From the NCBI GenBank assembly GCA_947034895.1, contig OX344764.1, forward strand, positions 18,724,001-18,788,000: 64,000 bases of DNA, read 5' to 3'. Both the position numbers and the translations under genes were made by a program. This document shows positions 9,091 to 21,339 of this stretch, one piece after another. The number at the start of each line of letters is the position of its first letter. The stretch's first letter is position 1. This DNA is from Rhytidiadelphus loreus (taxonomy: Eukaryota > Streptophyta > Bryopsida > Hypnales > Hylocomiaceae). The notes below the pieces were generated by a model. The model searched no databases and was not told the origin of the DNA. It saw only the letters and a program-made list of their open reading frames with translations.

Positions 9091-11230
9091 GCAGTGGGCT
9101 TCTGGGCTTCTTCCTGTCTGCATTCATATTTTTCCCCTTTTGCAACATAGCCAAATCATAGCCCACTAGAGTAAGCTTGTCAGAGTTAAAATGGAAGGCA
9201 GGTTAAAAATAGTTCGAGAATCTCCAGTGCCATCGATGCTGAAAGTCAAAAGCACAGTATATACCCTTGCAGTGTGTTTCCTTAACACGCTTGTGTCAAA
9301 AAAAAAAAAAAAAACTACACGAAGAAGTATGATCGATGCTGCCATTCTCCATTGCTGAAAGTCAAAGTACAGTACATGGAGAAATATTATCGATCCTCTG
9401 AGATCTTCGTGGAGCTTCAAATGTGCTCGTGCAATGCACCATGCCGCCACCCAAGGCATGCATGTGGCCCTGAGGGTACTGGATAAATTAAAACTCGGCT
9501 AATGGTTGGTGAATCTGAAGAGGCATTTGGAATTAGATTTTAATACACGTCTCCTTGTTCGATCGACGACTGACACTGCTGTCAATCACTATGATCTGCA
9601 TTGTCAATGTTGATGACGTGGTTTCGAACTCTTGAGTTTTCAATTCGATCTAGACTTCGACAGGTTCCAGCTGGCTAACGTAAGTGAGGCTGGTGTCACG
9701 AGCAATCTAATTCAAGCTCCCGATTCGTGTACCCTCACGACTGCACGCACAACAACATGCAAGTTTTAAAACTCTGCCAATGTTAGCCAAATACTTACTT
9801 AGAAATACTGGAGTTTTTTTTCCAGTTTTAACCTCCAAAAATAGATGTACTTTGCATTCTAAGTTACTGTGCGTTCTAAGAATGCAGTCACATACTGGCG
9901 ATGCCTGTGAAAAAGTCAAAAAAACTAGTTTGTTTTTTCCTATTGAGAGAAGGCAAACTGAAGTGGTCAAAGGTGGCACCATTGGTGAACTGGGGCTCCC
10001 TGTTGTCCGTCATGTCAGGGTTTAACTACTTAAAAATACCAGCGGCCCAAGTACTGTACCGGTATCCACATCTCCAGGCAGGTAAAATTTCAAAAGCCAC
10101 CGTCCTTGTGAGAGTCTTCGCGATGACGTGGTGACGGTTAACAACTCTAGAAACAGGCAAACCTCCGCTTGAGGATCGGAATCCATGCTGACATAGTCTT
10201 CCGCATTGATCAGATTCTCGAGGAACTGGACAATACTTTGTTTGTAATGGACTGGCTATTTTCTGCACGTACAGCGCAATCAAGGTGACGCCGGGCGGGC
10301 GAGGCGATCAAATGGTGCCAGATTTGCCATTCGTTTGACCACGAAATCAGGGTCAATCCGTCCTGCATCAGAAATTCAAGCGTTGTAGGGTGCGAGGTTT
10401 CAGTGGAGCGCCATTTGAATTGGTGTGCTCTATTTCGGAGCTAGCATCGGAGCTAGCAACAATCCTGAAAGCCGAATACCAAACAGTGGATAGACTATCG
10501 ATTCAATCTCACGGATTCAGAGATCTATAGATCTAGAGTGGAACAAGGGTCAGGCTATCGAAGTACTGTACAATTGCTGAATGATTTTGCAGCCGGCGTT
10601 CCAAGCTTGAATTAGATCACAGGTCCAACTATAATAGTACTAGACTAGACTTTCAGTGCAAGTGCAAGAGATCTGGATCGAAAGTCTTGAAGTCTCTCGT
10701 CTTCAATTCGAAGCGACTGGCAGGGTCTAGGTCGCCGAGAGTAATGATCGCTTGGCTGAGCTTGGTCCAACACTCAACTTGAATGTGCACAAGTTTCAGC
10801 TTCCACAAGGAATGTCACAAGGGTTGAGTGTGAGAACAGAGGTGAAATCTTCGATGTGCCATGGTACGTCTCTCAGTTTTTTGCTTTCAAGCTGCAATCG
10901 TTTTTAGCCTCTTGGAAGAATGTGAGGAGCCCTAGATCGATCTGTTCTGTGAATCCTGAACTTCTGGTGCAAACGGCTGATCATACAGATTGCGGTTCCC
11001 AATTGCGCAATGCATGATTGGGAATGAAAATGCTGTCGGAGCTCGGAAGACGAGTAATGGAGACCAGTGATGGGTACGAGTTGCGTGAATTCTTCGTCAG
11101 CTTCACGATTTTCATGTCGCCGAAGGAACTGCACTTGCAGTTTGATTCCGCCAGAGCTTTCAGATGAAGCCGCGGAGGAAAGCAGCTGTGTGATTACGCA
11201 GTCACATCGTGAGCCGATCAATCGACACCC

Positions 11231-13143
11231 ATGGCGGATAAGCAGCAGCCGCCGCCGCTCGTGAGCTTCGATGTGGACGAGGTGCGCATCCCGTTCGCGC
11301 TCGGGAAGCGCGTCACGTACAAAGTCCGCATCACGAGCTTAGTCTCCACGACCTCCGTGGCGTACAAGGTGCAAACCACGAGCCCCAAGAAGTTTGGCGT
11401 GAAGCCGCACACAGGCTTCCTCCCACCGCTCGCCACCGCCACCTTCATCATTTTCTTGCACCCCCAACAGGAAGTGCCCGAGGATTTTCCCATCTCCCGC
11501 GACAAGTTCCTCGTCACCACCATGCTCGTCCCTGGGGAGCAGTCCCCGCCACCATCGCTCGTCACGCTCAGCGAGTGGTTCGCCACCAAGCGACATCAGG
11601 TATGGCCAAAGTCGCTACATTACCAAATTTGTGTGATTCTAGCGAACCTAAACCCTAAACCAGGATTGTTACACAGATCTGTGGTTTCGGATGTGGAATA
11701 ATCCTCTTGAAATTTCGCCTTTTTCATGAATTTAGCGAACGTTTAGGTGGTGGTCGCTGTGAATTAGCGCCGTCAGATATGCCCAAATTCGTTACATTGC
11801 CAAAATTGTGTGATTCTAGTGAGCCTCAGAGCTTTAAAAGCCAGGATTGTTTCATAGATCTGGGGTTCCTGATGTGGAAGTCTCACGAAGTTCAGTGGTT
11901 AAACGTTCAGGTGGTGGTCGCCATGAAGATCCGCGTGGTGTACGTCGGCGGCGAGATTCTCCGTCTCTCCGCGGCGAAAGGATCCCGTGACTCCATCCAA
12001 GACGTGTTGTCCCGCGGAACGAACGTGAATGCGAAGGACGAGCAAGGTCGCACCGCCCTCAGCATCGCGGCGTTACGCGGCGATCCCCACGTCGTCCAGG
12101 AACTTCTGGACGCGGGCGCGGCCGTGGACGGCCCCCGTGGCGCGGGTCTGACCCCTTTGCAAGAAGCGTCTTTCGCCGGTCACTCAGCCATCGTCACGCT
12201 TCTGTTGCGAGCCAAAGCTAACAAGGAGCTTCCTTCGCATCCCCGCGGCTGGACGGCTCTCCATCTCGCAGCCTCGCGCGGCCGCGTTGGGGTGCTACGA
12301 ATCCTCCTCAAAGCCGGTGCGAATGAGAGCGCTTCTGATAAAGATTCACGAACCCCCTTGCATGCTTCGGTGACGGAGGGCCATACGAAAGCCGCGCTCC
12401 TGTTGCTTCAGCACGGCGCGGACGCGGATCCCCGCAGCCGCGACGGTCGCACGCCGCTGCACTGCGCAGCGATGGCGGGGCATTTGTCCGCCATGGAGCT
12501 CCTGATCGACTGGGGCGCCAGCAAGGAAATCAAGGATCGCGACGGGAAGACACCATTTGAGCTCGCGATGGAAAACGGACACACGTACGTTTTGGATCCA
12601 GTTCTTTTGTCCCAGTTTTTGCACAAAGCGGCGCGTGAGGGGAATGTGCAAGCGCTCCAGCGATGCTTGCTGCAAGGCGCGCTCGTGAACGGGTGCGACC
12701 AGTACGGGTTCACTGCGCTCCACCGCGCGGCGTTCAAGGGGCACGCCACCGTTATTCTTGTGCTCCTGGACAACAAGGCGGATGTGAACGCGCGTGACAG
12801 GGAAGGCTACTCCGCGCTTCATTGTGCGGCGATCTCGGGTCACGTCGAAGCGTGCGCCGTGCTACTCCAGAATGGCGCAGACACGAACGCGCGGTGCGTC
12901 AAAGGCGCCACGCCGCTGCACGTTTCGGCGGCGATGAACTTCATGACGGTGGTGTGCTTGTTGCTCGATTGTGGGGCGGATGGAACCATCCAAGCACTTG
13001 ATGGACGCACAGCGTTTGATATTGCCGTGGATGCGCGGCACCATGATCTCGTACCTGTGCTTATGAACCTCCACCAGGAAGTTGATGATTGTAGTCCTCC
13101 GCTTGCCAATGTCCCCCTCAAGGGTAAGGAAATTCTTATCTAA
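11231..13143 (+). CDS. VPY: VAPYRIN-like MSP-ankyrin protein
   Basis: Two exons, 11231-11599 and 11911-13143, joined in phase 0, give 533 residues. Residues 1 to about 140 form a major sperm protein (VAP-type) domain, from LVSFDVDEVRIPFALGKRV to the closing KIRVVYVGG strand encoded by exon 2. About 147-515 holds around ten to eleven ankyrin repeats, recognised by repeated G-TALH-AA-GH and LL--GA patterns. MSP plus about 11 ankyrin repeats at this length is the VAPYRIN layout. VAPYRINs act at endomembranes and are needed in angiosperms for intracellular accommodation of arbuscular mycorrhizal fungi and rhizobia; homologues exist in mosses. The coding sequence is much more GC-rich than its surroundings. 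A GTAAGG donor-like site lies a few codons before the stop, so a further 3' exon cannot be excluded. It is convergent with the DCL-like gene, 339 bp away. Confidence 0.88.
11600..11910 (+). repeat. Internally duplicated intron of the VAPYRIN-like gene
   Basis: The intron consists of two diverged direct copies. TATGGCCAAAGTCGCTACAT (11601) recurs as TATGCCCAAATTCGTTACAT (about 11779). The acceptor region ACGTTTAGGTGGTGGTCGC (about 11740) recurs as ACGTTCAGGTGGTGGTCGC at the real exon 2 border. The upstream copy therefore keeps a usable-looking acceptor, after which the frame meets a stop within a few codons. Confidence 0.8.
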
Positions 13144-13482
13144 CAGCGGCGACCAGCTTTGCAATTAGGATTTTTTTTTCTATCAAATCACGCGAACTGT
13201 TCAAATTACTCATCATTCGACCAAATAGTTGATGCATGCAAGCACATGACAGAACAGCTAGCTAGGTCGATCAGATGCACACGCAAATTGATTTATATAC
13301 AAATGCTTGATACATATTGATCAAAGCTCAACGAGTACAGATGGTACGTGTACTATATTCTTGTCAACGTGTTTAGGGGACCCATGCAAAGCATTAATTT
13401 AGGAAGTAGAACGATGTATCTAGAGCTTGACTCTCGAATGCTAACTGAAAGCTCCATGATATGATAGTGGCCTGTTTCTACA

Positions 13483-14570
13483 TCAAAAACGAGTATAGGC
13501 TCCATTGCGTTGGCTTGCACGCCGCGGTGCGTAGTGTTTAGAATCGTTCCGGTATCCAGGACACTCTTTGGCAGCTTTCTCCTTCAGGCACTTGTGGAAA
13601 CTGAAGTCTATCTCAGTGTCGTCCACGTGAACCACCCAGAAGCAGCGTGTTATGTCGTCGTAAATCTTTTGGATCTGCAGGGATTTTAATCGACATTAGC
13701 TTTCTATTGCATCCTATTTGAGCAGGCACCCAGAGTTTCAAAACTGTTGGGTTCACATCGATCAATGGAGATCAATTCGTAAAATCAAGGCAGTTTTTCC
13801 CAATTGCCAAACTGAGTTGCACAGGCATTACTTCCTTAGTTTGAACAACCGAGGACATGCCTGGGGTTGAGTTTAGTACAAATTGCACAAAGCTGCACCA
13901 AATTAAAGCCATTGAACTGCCAATGCCTGAAATGAACAAATGTCCCTTAATTGATTTACTTTAAAATGGACTGTTTTGATTTTACCTTGATGTAAGCAAT
14001 CCCCGGACCGGTCTTCTGTTTGCAATTGGGGTGGGACTTGAGGACATCACGAACTGCTATTTCGTCCCCAGGAGAGAGACGATCACCGTCCATGTACTTC
14101 CTGCACACACACACACACAGCAATCATCTTAACCTCTGGAGGACCTTGAAGCAAAAATTTATGGTTGAATTTAACCAACTCACACATGCAAAAGATCATA
14201 ATTATTGTGAATACCATAGAATTCAGATGGGACCAAATTCGGAAGAGCTTTCTTACGGATTGTGCAAAATTCCTCTCATGCGATGGTACAGGTCGTCAAT
14301 CTCCTGCCGCTTATCATGAATCTTGGTCCCCAAGGGCGCGTGAAACAAGGCATTGAAGGCACTCACTTCACCGGTTTGGGGGGCACTCCCTGACTTCCCA
14401 GAACTCTCCTTGGGTGGCGAGACTTGAATTCGAAAAAGCTGCGTGAAAACGGGTTCGAGCATCGCCATCACATCGTTCGCCTGCTCATCGACCCCGACTG
14501 GGGGTGAGACAGACTTCCCCTTGGCAACTGCATCCCCTTCGTCGACAACTACTTTTCTTTGAGAAGCCAT
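13483..14570 (-). CDS. DCL/DeCL-domain (DUF3223) protein, copy 1
   Basis: Three exons, 14570-14257, 14100-13986 and 13674-13483, give 206 residues. An in-frame ATG at 14612 would add 14 residues (MFSKLVKRGLSSEA) that look like an organelle presequence. The N-terminal half is variable. Residues from about 85 (LGTKIHDKRQEIDDLYHRMR) lead into the DeCL domain, with MDGDRLSPGDE, VLKSHPNCKQKTGPGIAYIK, TRCFWVVHVDD and IDFSFHKCL. This domain occurs in plant DCL (defective chloroplasts and leaves) proteins, which function in plastid rRNA processing, and at the C terminus of the RNA polymerase V largest subunit. This is a stand-alone version. A (CA)n run lies next to the exon 2 acceptor. The second copy is at 22292-23328. 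Confidence 0.87.
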
Positions 14571-14612
14571 AGCTTCGGAAGACAGACCGCGCTTCACCAG
14601 CTTCGAAAACAA

Positions 14613-15082
14613 CCACTAGCTCAAAAAAAATTAGCTCAGGAATGTGTGCGCTCTCTACTCAGGACACTCAGTCACAAAGCTGGCAAAGGCTTATATGCTA
14701 AGCTGAAGACGTCATATTCGTATCAGCTTGGACTCTAGTGGGTTAATTAAGTTAGTAGTTCTCTAGAATTACCTTCGTAGCATGCCCAGTACTGTGAGTG
14801 AGGCCGGTTTGAGTCATGAAGCGCAGACAATCAGCCTACGAGAGTCGTCATAACAATGAATTTCTTAGCCTACCATGCAAGCTCTTCGTAACAATGAATT
14901 TCAGAATACGTACAATGCGCTTCATGCTTCATGATTTGCAGCCGCCGGGAGCTGCAAGAACTATAGTTTTCAATGGGCGGCTTGACTAGCTTGCCATGTA
15001 AGTAAGTTATTTGAGAAGTTTCTGGAGGATTTAACTTTTTTGTATTTGAGTTGGGATCGTTAAGTTATTGTGTGTACGTTGA
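14613..15082. other. Promoter side of DCL copy 1 and end of duplicated block
   Basis: The sequence to about 14990 is homologous to 23385-23765, with shared blocks such as TACGAGAGTCGTCATAACAA and GCTTCATGATTTGCAGCCGC. It is therefore the upstream part of the duplicated segment. Beyond about 15000 the similarity stops and AT-rich repeat DNA begins. Confidence 0.65.
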
Positions 15083-15396
15083 ATTATGGGCAATTTTGTT
15101 ATAATGGTGAAATTCCGCAACTTTGGCAGTTTTTATAGTTCAAAACGGGCGGTATGAAATGTATAATTGTCTTAGATTTTAAAAATCTATATCTTTTTTA
15201 GATGTCTGAAATCTACATGTGTCATAGATGGTACTCTTACAATTCAAATCACACGGTTTGAAATCTACAATAGTCTTAGATTTGTGAAATTTATACCTAT
15301 CCTAGATGTCACTTTTATAGTTCATGATTGGGTGGTAAGGTGGTTTAAAAATGGCACACAGAATACTGCCGTTTTAACAAAATTCTCCATAATTAT
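15083..15396. mobile_element. Miniature inverted-repeat element, TCGTTAAAATGG family
   Basis: The left end ATTATGGGCAATTTTGTTAT is the approximate inverted complement of the right end GTTTTAACAAAATTCTCCAT followed by AATTAT. Termini and inner blocks (GAATACTGCC, AATGGCACA) match the element at 53496-53737. No ORF. Confidence 0.65.
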
Positions 15397-15844
15397 TAAA
15401 GAAGCAACATCTAATTCCACACCTTCAGTTTCATAGAAGAATGACTCAAGGGATTTTGTTACTAAGGTAACAACACCTAAATGTGTCCATTTAAAAACAA
15501 CTCAACATACTTCCCATTATTATATCAAAAAAGTTTTCATGAGGTCTTGTTGGTAGTCAAAAGGGGATTTTAGATTCTCTTAAACTACAATTTCTGAATA
15601 TTGTATGCATTAAGAAAAGAATCATCCCTCAAAAAACCCTCTAAGAAGTCCTTCTAAAAGACTAAAACTCATTAAAATGTACTTTTCAAGAAAATGGTGA
15701 AAATTTTCCCCTATCTTTGTTCATCCGTATAAATGTGTACAATACTTTAAATTTGATAATGCACTCCTATTTTACTTAACTTAATAGTACAGCCAATTTT
15801 TATTCTAATGGGTTGAATTGAACAACCTATAGTTAACTTAATAC

Positions 15845-16306
15845 AAGTACACTAAAGATGATATTTAGTGTCTTGTACACTAAATACGAAGGCATACACT
15901 AAAAGCCAATTACCCTATGAAAGTAAGTAACATTAAATGTCAATTCAAACACTAAATGTGAACTAGAGTTGTCATATCAGACGGAATATCACTGTTCACC
16001 GACAGAATCGGACCGATTAGGGCTAGGCGGCTGCAAACTTTAGAGCCTTGTAACTTTTGCAAAAATTCTTCAAATAAGGAAAATGAGATGTTTTTCGGCA
16101 TCTAAAATTTTTGTAGATGCCGAAAAACATCTCATTTTCCTTATTCGAAGAATTTTTGCAAAAGTTACAAGGCTCTGAAGTTTGCAGCCGGCACATTCAA
16201 GTCTAACACTAATTGTGGACAAGTTCAGATTTAGTGTTGTAGCTAGTAGGGGGGTAAAAACACTAAATGTCACTCAACACTAAATATCATCTTTAGTGTA
16301 GTACTT
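15845..16306. mobile_element. Miniature element with a long central hairpin
   Basis: The terminal inverted repeats read AAGTACACTAAAGATGATAT on the left and the complement on the right (near 16278-16306). The motif ACACTAAA/TTTAGTGT recurs several times inside. At the centre, 16028-16190 is a second, nearly perfect inverted repeat with arms of about 75 bp and only two or three mismatches, starting CGGCTGCAAACTTTAGAGCC. No ORF. The transcribed hairpin would be a plausible small-RNA precursor. Confidence 0.8.
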
Positions 16307-16559
16307 ATACTAATGTACTAATGTAACTATAGTTACCATCTACTATATGATGGCTCTCACCAATGTTCATCATGAAGTGCTTTAACTTTATAAGTTCTTT
16401 TAATAAATCAATTGGTATATTGAACAATTCAATAGAATAAAGGATTATGACAAGCTTTGAGAAACTCATACAAGATAGTTGTTATAGGTATTGTACTCAT
16501 CACTAATCACATAGCCTTCATAGCGTCCCTTGTCAAATGTTTGGAGCTCCAATAATAGC

Positions 16560-17095
16560 CTTCTATTTTTGCTAATTTGGGGGGGGGGGCACACTATTTA
16601 GTACCCCAAAAAAACGAAATTTGGAGGGAATGGTCTTCAAGTAGATTTGCACTCTATTATTAAAAGAAATTCTAAAAATAGTTAATTATATTTTGTATAG
16701 AAGTCTACAAAATAAAGTTTTTTCTGCTTGCATTTCAAAATATGTAAAATATTATTTGGGTGGTTCTTTTGGTGGATGACTATTTCAATAGAGTTTTTAT
16801 AAATGAATTATTTTTATTTTTATTATTTTTATTATTATTATTCCTATTTTTTTACAAATTGAAGCATTGAAGTATTTATTTTTTTGAAATTTTGCACTTT
16901 TTTTGTTCTCCTACTCATAGAAATTTTCTATGCTTTATCTTTCTAGAGTACAATCTTTGTAAAGGTGTATACATGGTCCATATTTTTTATATTATTATTT
17001 TTTTCTAATTTTAAAGTGCTCCAAAAAACTAAAAATGAGTACTATGAAAATGCAACAAAATCAATAGGTGTTTTTTGCTATCATCTCCTTATATA
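16560..17095. repeat. Left arm of a long inverted repeat
   Basis: This stretch is the diverged reverse complement of about 20345-20795. Shared blocks include TTTGCTAATTTGGGGG near the outer edge, GCACTATTTAGT-like sequence, GGTGGTTCTTTTGGTG, TTGTTCTCCTA and CAACAAAATCAATAGGTGTTT at the inner edge. Arms are about 450-535 bp and flank about 3.2 kb. Confidence 0.65.
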
Positions 17096-18679
17096 TTCTA
17101 GTCTATAATGTAAAATCTCTATTTATAAGAGCTTGGGATCACGTTTGAAACATCTATGTTTAGTACTTTAAAAATTCCTAATTTATTCATAGGGTATCCA
17201 AAAATGAATTCTAAGATATTCTAGAATTCCATTTTGACAATCAACAAGACCCTACAAAAAACAATTCAATGTAATAATGCAAATTGTATTGAATTGCATA
17301 TTTAGACAGATTTAGGTGTAGTTATCATGATCTCTACTCCAATTTCTCAAAAACAATAAAAGGAATTTTTTATTTATATGGAATTAGATCTAGAGATAGA
17401 AATACCAAAAAAATCACATAAAATAGCCCCAAGGAAATCTAGATTTGGATATTGGATGACCAAAGCACATTTTACTACCTCCATTGCAAGATTAAAAAAA
17501 CTATCAATACTTACAACAAACTTGAAGTGGACACTAATTTTCTAATATTGCAATGAAATTGTTTAAGCATGATTTGGTCATTCAATGTTCAAATCTAGAT
17601 TTTCCTATGTCTATTTTATGTGATTTATTTTATGTTTCCATATGTTTCTATTTTATGTGATATTTGGCAACATGATTCCTGTTATTATCGTAAGTTTTAT
17701 TATCGTAAGTTTTATTTCTATTGCCCTATTAGGTCTTATTAGGAATCAAGAAGATATTCAAAATTCTATTAGCATGATTTTTTGGACATCTTACAAATAA
17801 ATTATGAATTTTTAATGTGTTGAAAATAGGTGTACTCCAATAGTATTGTGTATTTTAGTAAAGAATTTGAGGGAAAGTTGGTTTTAAGAAGAGGTCGCTA
17901 TTAGCTCTAATCACCTTATTTTTACTTTTTAAAGTCTAGTTGGAACCTTACCATTAATGAATAAAAAATGATTCTATTTTGTTTTCACAATTAAAATCAA
18001 ATGTCTTTATTTGAAAAGTTGTAAAATTTTCAGATTTGTTAGTAGAGATTGGACATTATCATTAATTTTTTGATGGAAGTCATGAGATTTTTATCGATTA
18101 TAATTTCTCTCTAAAGATCTATTTCTCTTACTACAATTCATATTATAGAAGAAAACATTATAATCTAAACTTAATTTCCTTGTCATTCTATATTTTGAAA
18201 ATAAGATTTGTGAGAGTTGATAAACATGTTTACTTATATTTTTTATAAATCACTTAGTTCTAAGAAATTTCAATATTTCAAAGAGAAAGAAACACCAAAT
18301 TTCATATCCAAATTACACATGATATTTGTTGTGGCTTCATTTTAATTGCTAAAATTGGTATCATGAGTAAAAAGCTAGAAGTTGCTAAGATGTGCTAAAA
18401 TATAATCTATTTTAAACCATTATTACAATTTATTCCCTTAAAAGTCCAATAACAAACCAAATGCTTGGATTTGGCATGAATGCATGATGAAAATTAAACT
18501 TCATAAAAAATAAATTCAATTTAGTCCTCCATCATTTACGACTTGGAGATTGTCATTCATTGAATACATTTTGTACTGTACAATTGTCTTTATAACTTTA
18601 TAACTTTTAAATGACAAATATATATCATTCTATAGGAACTTTGGTACATTAATTAATTAACCTTAGGTACTACCAAAGG
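17096..18679. repeat. AT-rich dispersed repeat, no gene
   Basis: No ORF of significance. Sequence from about 17110 to 17960 resembles 24150-24800 in the same orientation (TATAAGAGCTT, TTCATAGTTTATTCATA-like, AATGTGTTGAAAATAGGTGTA), and in part 55980-56200 in inverted orientation. It looks like another old transposon-derived family. Confidence 0.5.
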
Positions 18680-19742
18680 CAACAAGTATCACAATGCAGT
18701 GAAAAGCGTCTGTACCAACCTGGTTTGTATTAGTCCCCCTCCTCTTCCAAAAAATTTAAAGGCTGTTGATTTTTTTTTAAATGCTTCCTTTTCTAGAATG
18801 CTCTCGATTTCTCAAAATTTCTCAAGCCATTGATCTTTGAGATTTAATCTGAGCCATCCATCAAAATATAGATACAGATATAGAATATGATTACGTATAT
18901 AGTACCAAAATATAGATACAAAAACTTGATATTGGAATATGGTACAATGTGGGGCGGATACATTACGGATACATTCGAGGATACATTACGGGTACAATAT
19001 GGGGTGGATACAATACGGGTGGGGTTTTCATTGTCCCATATTGTTTGTCAAGTTAACCTCGTTCAAAAAATTACAAGTATGGGAGAGGGAGGGGGGGGTG
19101 AAGAATTAATAAATTAATTTTAATTAATAATAATTTTTAAATCCGGGTCGGGGGGAGTTAATTTTTTTTAATTAATTAATTAAAATTTTGAGTACATTGT
19201 GACAGAAGTGTCACAGTGCACCTACAATCCAGTGAAAAGAGGCATACAACCCTGGTTTGCATTAGTTGCCCCCCCCCTCTTTCAAAAAATTTATAGGTCA
19301 TTGATTGTTTTAAAAAAAAAATATTGACCCTTGAAATTGCTGTTGATTTCTCAAAAAATCACAAGCCGTTGATCTTGTGAGATTTAATTTGAGCCGTCCA
19401 ATTAGCATTGATCTAGGCCGTCGATTTGGAATACGATACGGATACCGAAAACAGATACGGGTACAAATACAAGCGGGGTACAGATATGGGATATTGTACA
19501 GAACACGGGTACGGGTATGGGTATAAATATAGGAAGTAAATACCCATAATAGGATATCCCATATTGTTTGCAGTTCCTTCACCTCCCTCACAATTACAAA
19601 TAGGAGGGGGGTGGGGGGCAAAATCAAAATTTTGAATTTAAAAAAAAAATCAAATAAGGGAGTGGGGGTAAATAAATTTAAATTAAAAAAAATAGGAGGG
19701 GGTCTTTTGGGTGCATAGTGACACAATTTGTCACTATGCACT
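18680..19742. repeat. Tandem duplication of an element, about 520 bp per unit
   Basis: Unit 1 starts near 18681 and unit 2 near 19205. Both run CAGTGAAAAG, an ACC(A/C)TGGTTTG(T/C)ATTAG block, a C-rich stretch, TTTCAAAAAATTTA, then degenerate GATACGG/GGGTACAA minisatellite sequence. Each ends in a hairpin: GTGACAGAAGTGTCAC at about 19200 and GTGCATAGTGACACAATTTG with its complement at 19711-19741. No coding sequence is supported. Confidence 0.65.
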
Positions 19743-20344
19743 CAAAATGCACTTAGAAGTGGCTGTACCAGCTAGCCCCATGATATTGTGTTACAATTCA
19801 CATGAAAATGTCAAAAATTCAAAATTTTCCATATTAATTGTAGTGGCTCTTGAATCCCTTAATAGATGTGATAAACCCGGGCTTCAAATTTGGATTTTAA
19901 AAATATTGACTTGAAAAAAAGGGAAAAAAATTGTTGAATTGAGGCTTAACTTGGTGATTGAAATACACACAAATATTAGGGCATCCTCAAATGAACCAAC
20001 ATACTAAACCTCCAAATAAATTTCTATATTTTTATAGTTAGAAATTGAAATTACTATCATTGAAAAAGCAATGAAAAGTACCCTGAATAAGGTACAAGAA
20101 ATTGAAATTTAGACATTGGACCATCAAAATACCTCCCTTCAAAAGCAAGCAAAAAGACTAAAATTATAAAGTTTATTTTGGATATTAATCAAATTATGCT
20201 TAAGAAAGCAAAATCACTATGCCAAAATGTTGAGACAATTTAATAAAATTGATATTATCTAAAAAATTGTGACTTATATCTTCACAAAAGTTTAATTTTA
20301 GGCCACAAACTAAGACATGAATAGATTTTCAATTGAGTGGCTTG

Positions 20345-20795
20345 AACCACATGGGTGATTGCAAGAAACACCTATTGATTTTGTTGCATTTTAATATATA
20401 TATATATATATATGGAGTATTTTAAAATTAGGAAAAAAAATTTAAAATTAAAAAAATACAACTTTAAGATGAGGGTAACCACCGTACCAAAGAATAAGCA
20501 TAGAAAATTTTTCTAAGTAGGAGAACTAGAAAAGTGCCAAATCTCAAGAAAATAGATATTTTGATATTTTAATAATTTAAAAATATAAAAATATGAAAAT
20601 TTTAAAAATAATCTTTTTTTATTTTTAACAACTCTATAGAGATGGTCATTCACCAAGAGAACCACCAAAATAATATTTTTAGAATTCCTATAAACAATAG
20701 CTACAAGTCTATTAGAAGAAAATCTCCTCCAAATTTTAGCTCCAAACTCTTTTTTTGGGGCACTAAATAGTTCTACCCTCCCAAATTAACAAGTG
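20345..20795. repeat. Right arm of the long inverted repeat
   Basis: Reverse complement partner of 16560-17095. It contains AACACCTATTGATTTTGTTG near its left edge and CCCTCCCAAATTAACAAG at its right edge. A (TA)n run is at about 20393-20411. 19743-20344 and 20796-21339 are AT-rich with no supported gene. Confidence 0.65.
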
Positions 20796-21339
20796 TGATA
20801 TGAGGTGTGACATAAAATTGGGGGCTACTTTTGGATAGTAAATTTCTTTTGAAGATTGAAAAAAATTAGGCAAGTTTATAATAGTCATGAGTACCTTAGT
20901 ACCTTACATGTAAATCTAGAGTCATTTAGAACCAAAATGCAAAAGTTATGGCCCAAAACCAAATCAACATCCAAAGTATGATAAAAAAAAATAGGATAGA
21001 TGTTTTTTGCAATCACCTATGCCAAAATAATGGAATATTGTCAATTTAATGACATTGGATGCTCTTGGGTGCCCTCAACATGAGTGCTACCTACCCCTCT
21101 AAATAAACTTCTAACTTTTCATGGGTTAGTTTATAATTAGAATTTGAAATTTTCTATTAGTAGGTGAAACCACATTCCTATATAATTTTAGTCTTTTAGC
21201 TTACTTTTGAAGGAATTTATTTTCACTTTCAAATGTCTAAATTTGAGTTTCTTGTATCTGTTCAAAGTACTTTTGGATGCACTTCCAATCAATCCAATGA
21301 TAAAAAGCTTCAAGATTTTATTATAAACCCGTGAAAAGT

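Noticed and set aside
12346..12843. 165-codon open frame on the minus strand
   Set aside because: Antisense shadow of the GC-rich ankyrin repeats of the VAPYRIN-like gene.
19310..19741. 143-codon open frame on the minus strand
   Set aside because: Built from degenerate GATACGG minisatellite and homopolymer runs.
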